Shown here piece after piece: positions 61,777 to 64,000 of a stretch of 64,000 bases of DNA. The position numbers and the translations under genes are program-made. The notes below the pieces were generated by a model, which had not been told where the DNA came from, did not search any database, and saw only the letters and a list, made by a program, of their open reading frames with translations. Source of the stretch: Cinclus cinclus (taxonomy: Eukaryota > Chordata > Aves > Passeriformes > Cinclidae); contig NC_085047.1 of the NCBI RefSeq assembly GCF_963662255.1, positions 16,846,924 through 16,910,923 of the forward strand, in the 5' to 3' direction. Position 1 is the stretch's first letter. Each line of letters starts with the position of its first letter.

Positions 61777-63777
61777 CGTGACTTGGCGGACTCGGAAGAG
61801 AAGATTAGGACTCTCAAGGCAGATTATAAACACAATCCCCTCAATTAACTTCTCTGGGATGGGCTAGAGGCGGTTAGATCCTCATTAAGTCAATTATTAC
61901 CACGCATGGTCAGTGTGCATATTTTTTATGACAACTTATATTAATTTCAAGCCCAAAGCAGCAAACCTGGAAAGAAAGGCTAAGAAGCAGGGCCACTGCC
62001 CTGCCTGCCAGGTCACTGGGAGCAAGCTTTGCAGGAGCACATTTGGCCCCTGCCATGTGCAAACAGCCACCTGCTCTGGCCAGCAACACCAGGGCTTCTC
62101 CCAGTCTCCTTGGTTCCCATGCATTTGGGACTCTGTGCCCTGCCTATCTTTCCTGAGTGCATTAAAGAGATGTCATTTTTGGAGAGAATTCTGACTTAGG
62201 CAGCTGGTGTTGGCGGGGGGTTTTACAGTGACTGCGTTTCATGCCACAGCTGTGTTCCTGCTGTGGTGTGGGGAGAAGGGCTGGTTACTCAAATCTCAAG
62301 TGAGAAAGCTCCCACCCTCTGCATGGAGCATCAGCTGAAGGAAACATTTTGTGCCTGTGTAGTTTAATCCATAACTACATAGCTCGCAAGGAATTTTAAA
62401 TGCCCAGTTTTCTGGCCTGACTAAGCTTGCCAGAACACAGGAATTTTTTTTCTACTGGAAACAGGAACAAAACTTGCCCTGAAATTGGTCTGACATCTTA
62501 GTCCTGGTGCATTTTTGCTGCCATTATGATCATCATTCTCAAAATGTCCTTCCATAATAGCCTGTTGCAATTTTAACAATAGAACTTTACCTGCCTTGTT
62601 CCAGAATTCTTCAGGATTTAGTCTTATAATTATATCAGCTATCGTTAATCTTACTACAGAAACTTACCAAGAGGATGGAAGTCACATATGGAAGTCACAC
62701 TCTTTGGATCTCAGACACTGCACATAAAGGCCAGTTTCCCCTGCTGATTCATGCCATGCCTAAGAGGTAGCTTCCTCATTTGATCTTCATGGGATCAGGC
62801 TCTCTATATGAAAAATTAAGGCATTCATGGCTCTGTCAGATGGGCTCAGAAAACTGAGTACTTAACACTGGGTGTAGATTGGATTCACCTTCAAGAGTTC
62901 AAAGGAGAGAAGCTGAACTGTGGCCCAGAAAGGCTGACATTGATTAAAAAAAAAGTCTTTTTCTATGATACAGCACTATATCCATGCTCCTTGCTCAGCA
63001 ATAATTTATTAAAACTCCTTACTGCCTGAAAAACATTTAAGGACAGCTAAATGAACAGCAGCACTGGCAGGCAGTACCCTGCACTGTCCAGTTGGGTGAT
63101 TAAAACTGTGCCAGGCAAGTGTCTGATTTAACCTTTTTGTCAGGTTCCTGTAGCCTGTTAAAATCATACAAGATCCTGGCAGTACTGCTGACCTCCAGAA
63201 AAAGAGCCCCAAATAATTCCCCTGTGAAAGGCTGGCAGATGGACCTTCTCCAGTGGCTGATGTACTTGGCGCAGCCTGAAGAGTGACTGGGAGCAGCCCA
63301 GTGAGGGGAAGGAAAGGCTGGCAAGCAGCTGAAGACACCCAGATGCTCTCAGCAAGGAAGATGACATGTCAGAAGAGCCACCAGTGACATATGTGACTGG
63401 CTATGAGCAGTGACAGCTTGAGGCCAACACTGATTCTTGCATTCATCCATCTGGATAAATATTTGCTGATGTTAAGTGTGCTCACCAATGGGAATACATG
63501 ATTAAAACATTTCTAATTTGCAGTGCCTTCAAATGCATTCAAGTCAGGCTCCCTTCTCCAGGGGATAAATGGCGTTTATAAATCCTCAATATTTTTCTAA
63601 GTTCTGGTATCATTGCAGGTGAAAAATCAGGATATTTGTACTTTAGCAGCCTGTTAGGTGTACGTTGCCATTTGATGAAGACTCAGATGTACATCTGCAA
63701 CCCCAGGCCAAACTCATCTTCCAGTGAATATGTAATTGGTATGGGTTGAAAATGGGAAAAGGCAATGAGCAGTTTTT
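57342..63777. other. Intergenic sequence, far upstream of CD96
   Basis: AT-rich sequence with short chance frames. Weak exon-like signals near 58.7 and 60.4 kb on the minus strand are noted under the rejected items. I recognise no gene or RNA. Confidence 0.6.
61741..61776. repeat. (AATC)9 microsatellite
   Basis: Nine perfect tandem copies of the tetramer AATC. A plus-strand frame across it reads as repeated Ile-Asn-Gln-Ser, which is an artefact of the repeat. Confidence 0.95.
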
Positions 63778-63945
63778 ACAGAATCACAGGCTGGTCTGGG
63801 TTGAGAGAGACCTTCAAAGATCATCTAGTCAAAACCCCTGCCATGGGCAGGGACATTTTTTTACTAGGCCAGGTTGTTCAAAGCCCCACCTGACCAGACT
63901 TACTTCCCAGGAAATGGGGCATTCTGCTACTCTTCAGCCTGTCTT
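63778..63945 (-). mobile_element. CR1 LINE 3'-end fragment
   Basis: The antisense plus strand reads 'agaatcacaggctggtctgg', 'gaccttcaaagatcatctag' and 'aggccaggttgttcaaagcc', all from the CR1 3' region. It is oriented minus and close to the window edge. Confidence 0.88.
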
Positions 63946-64000
63946 GCTAGGAAAAAGAAAAAAAAATCTGGAAAAGGTCTTTCATTCTAATTTACAATTT

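Noticed and set aside
63164..63367. Signal-peptide-like minus-strand frame (LQLLASLSFPSLGC)
   Set aside because: Hydrophobic N-terminus but no donor, domain or continuation. Such leucine-rich starts are common by chance.

Overview
This is vertebrate nuclear DNA, almost certainly from a bird. Two multi-exon genes lie on the minus strand in mostly non-coding sequence. There are at least seven fragments of CR1, the main avian LINE family, one of them ending in its typical 'attctatg'-like tail. A solo LTR resembles a common avian ERVL-type LTR, and CpG is depleted outside three GC-rich islands. Nothing prokaryotic is present.

Layout, left to right. 0-2.4 kb: sequence downstream of PLCXD2, with a CR1 fragment and a GC-rich island at 1.18-1.40 kb that carries a strong CTCF-like site. 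2.4-17.3 kb: PLCXD2 (PI-PLC X-domain protein) on the minus strand, with three recognised coding exons and a CpG-island promoter at 17.0-17.5 kb containing a palindromic CRE and an inverted CCAAT box. 17.3-26.5 kb: intergenic, with CR1 pieces, a 565-bp solo LTR, a G-rich minisatellite, and a second orphan GC-rich island that also carries a CTCF-like site. 26.5-53.1 kb: CD96 (TACTILE) on the minus strand. I resolved thirteen coding exons whose phases all join, giving an open frame of about 535 codons: signal peptide, three Ig-like domains, a Ser/Thr-rich stalk, one membrane span and a proline-rich tail. 53.1-64 kb: upstream of CD96, with no recognised gene. A run of four phase-compatible exon-like segments on the minus strand at 55.5-57.3 kb is worth checking.

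The CD96 to PLCXD2 order and shared orientation match the arrangement I know from human 3q13, which supports both orthology calls. CD96 is an immune receptor of T and NK cells that binds nectin-family ligands. PLCXD2 is a predicted phosphoinositide phosphodiesterase with no known link to CD96 beyond being its neighbour.

The most interesting points are the remodelled tyrosine motif in the CD96 tail, the unrecognised exon chain upstream of CD96, two CTCF-like sites in the same orientation, and a 251-base uninterrupted homopurine tract (AAGGG then AAAG repeats) in a CD96 intron. All exon borders were read by eye from splice sites, phase and resemblance to the remembered human proteins. None was checked by alignment or RNA data.
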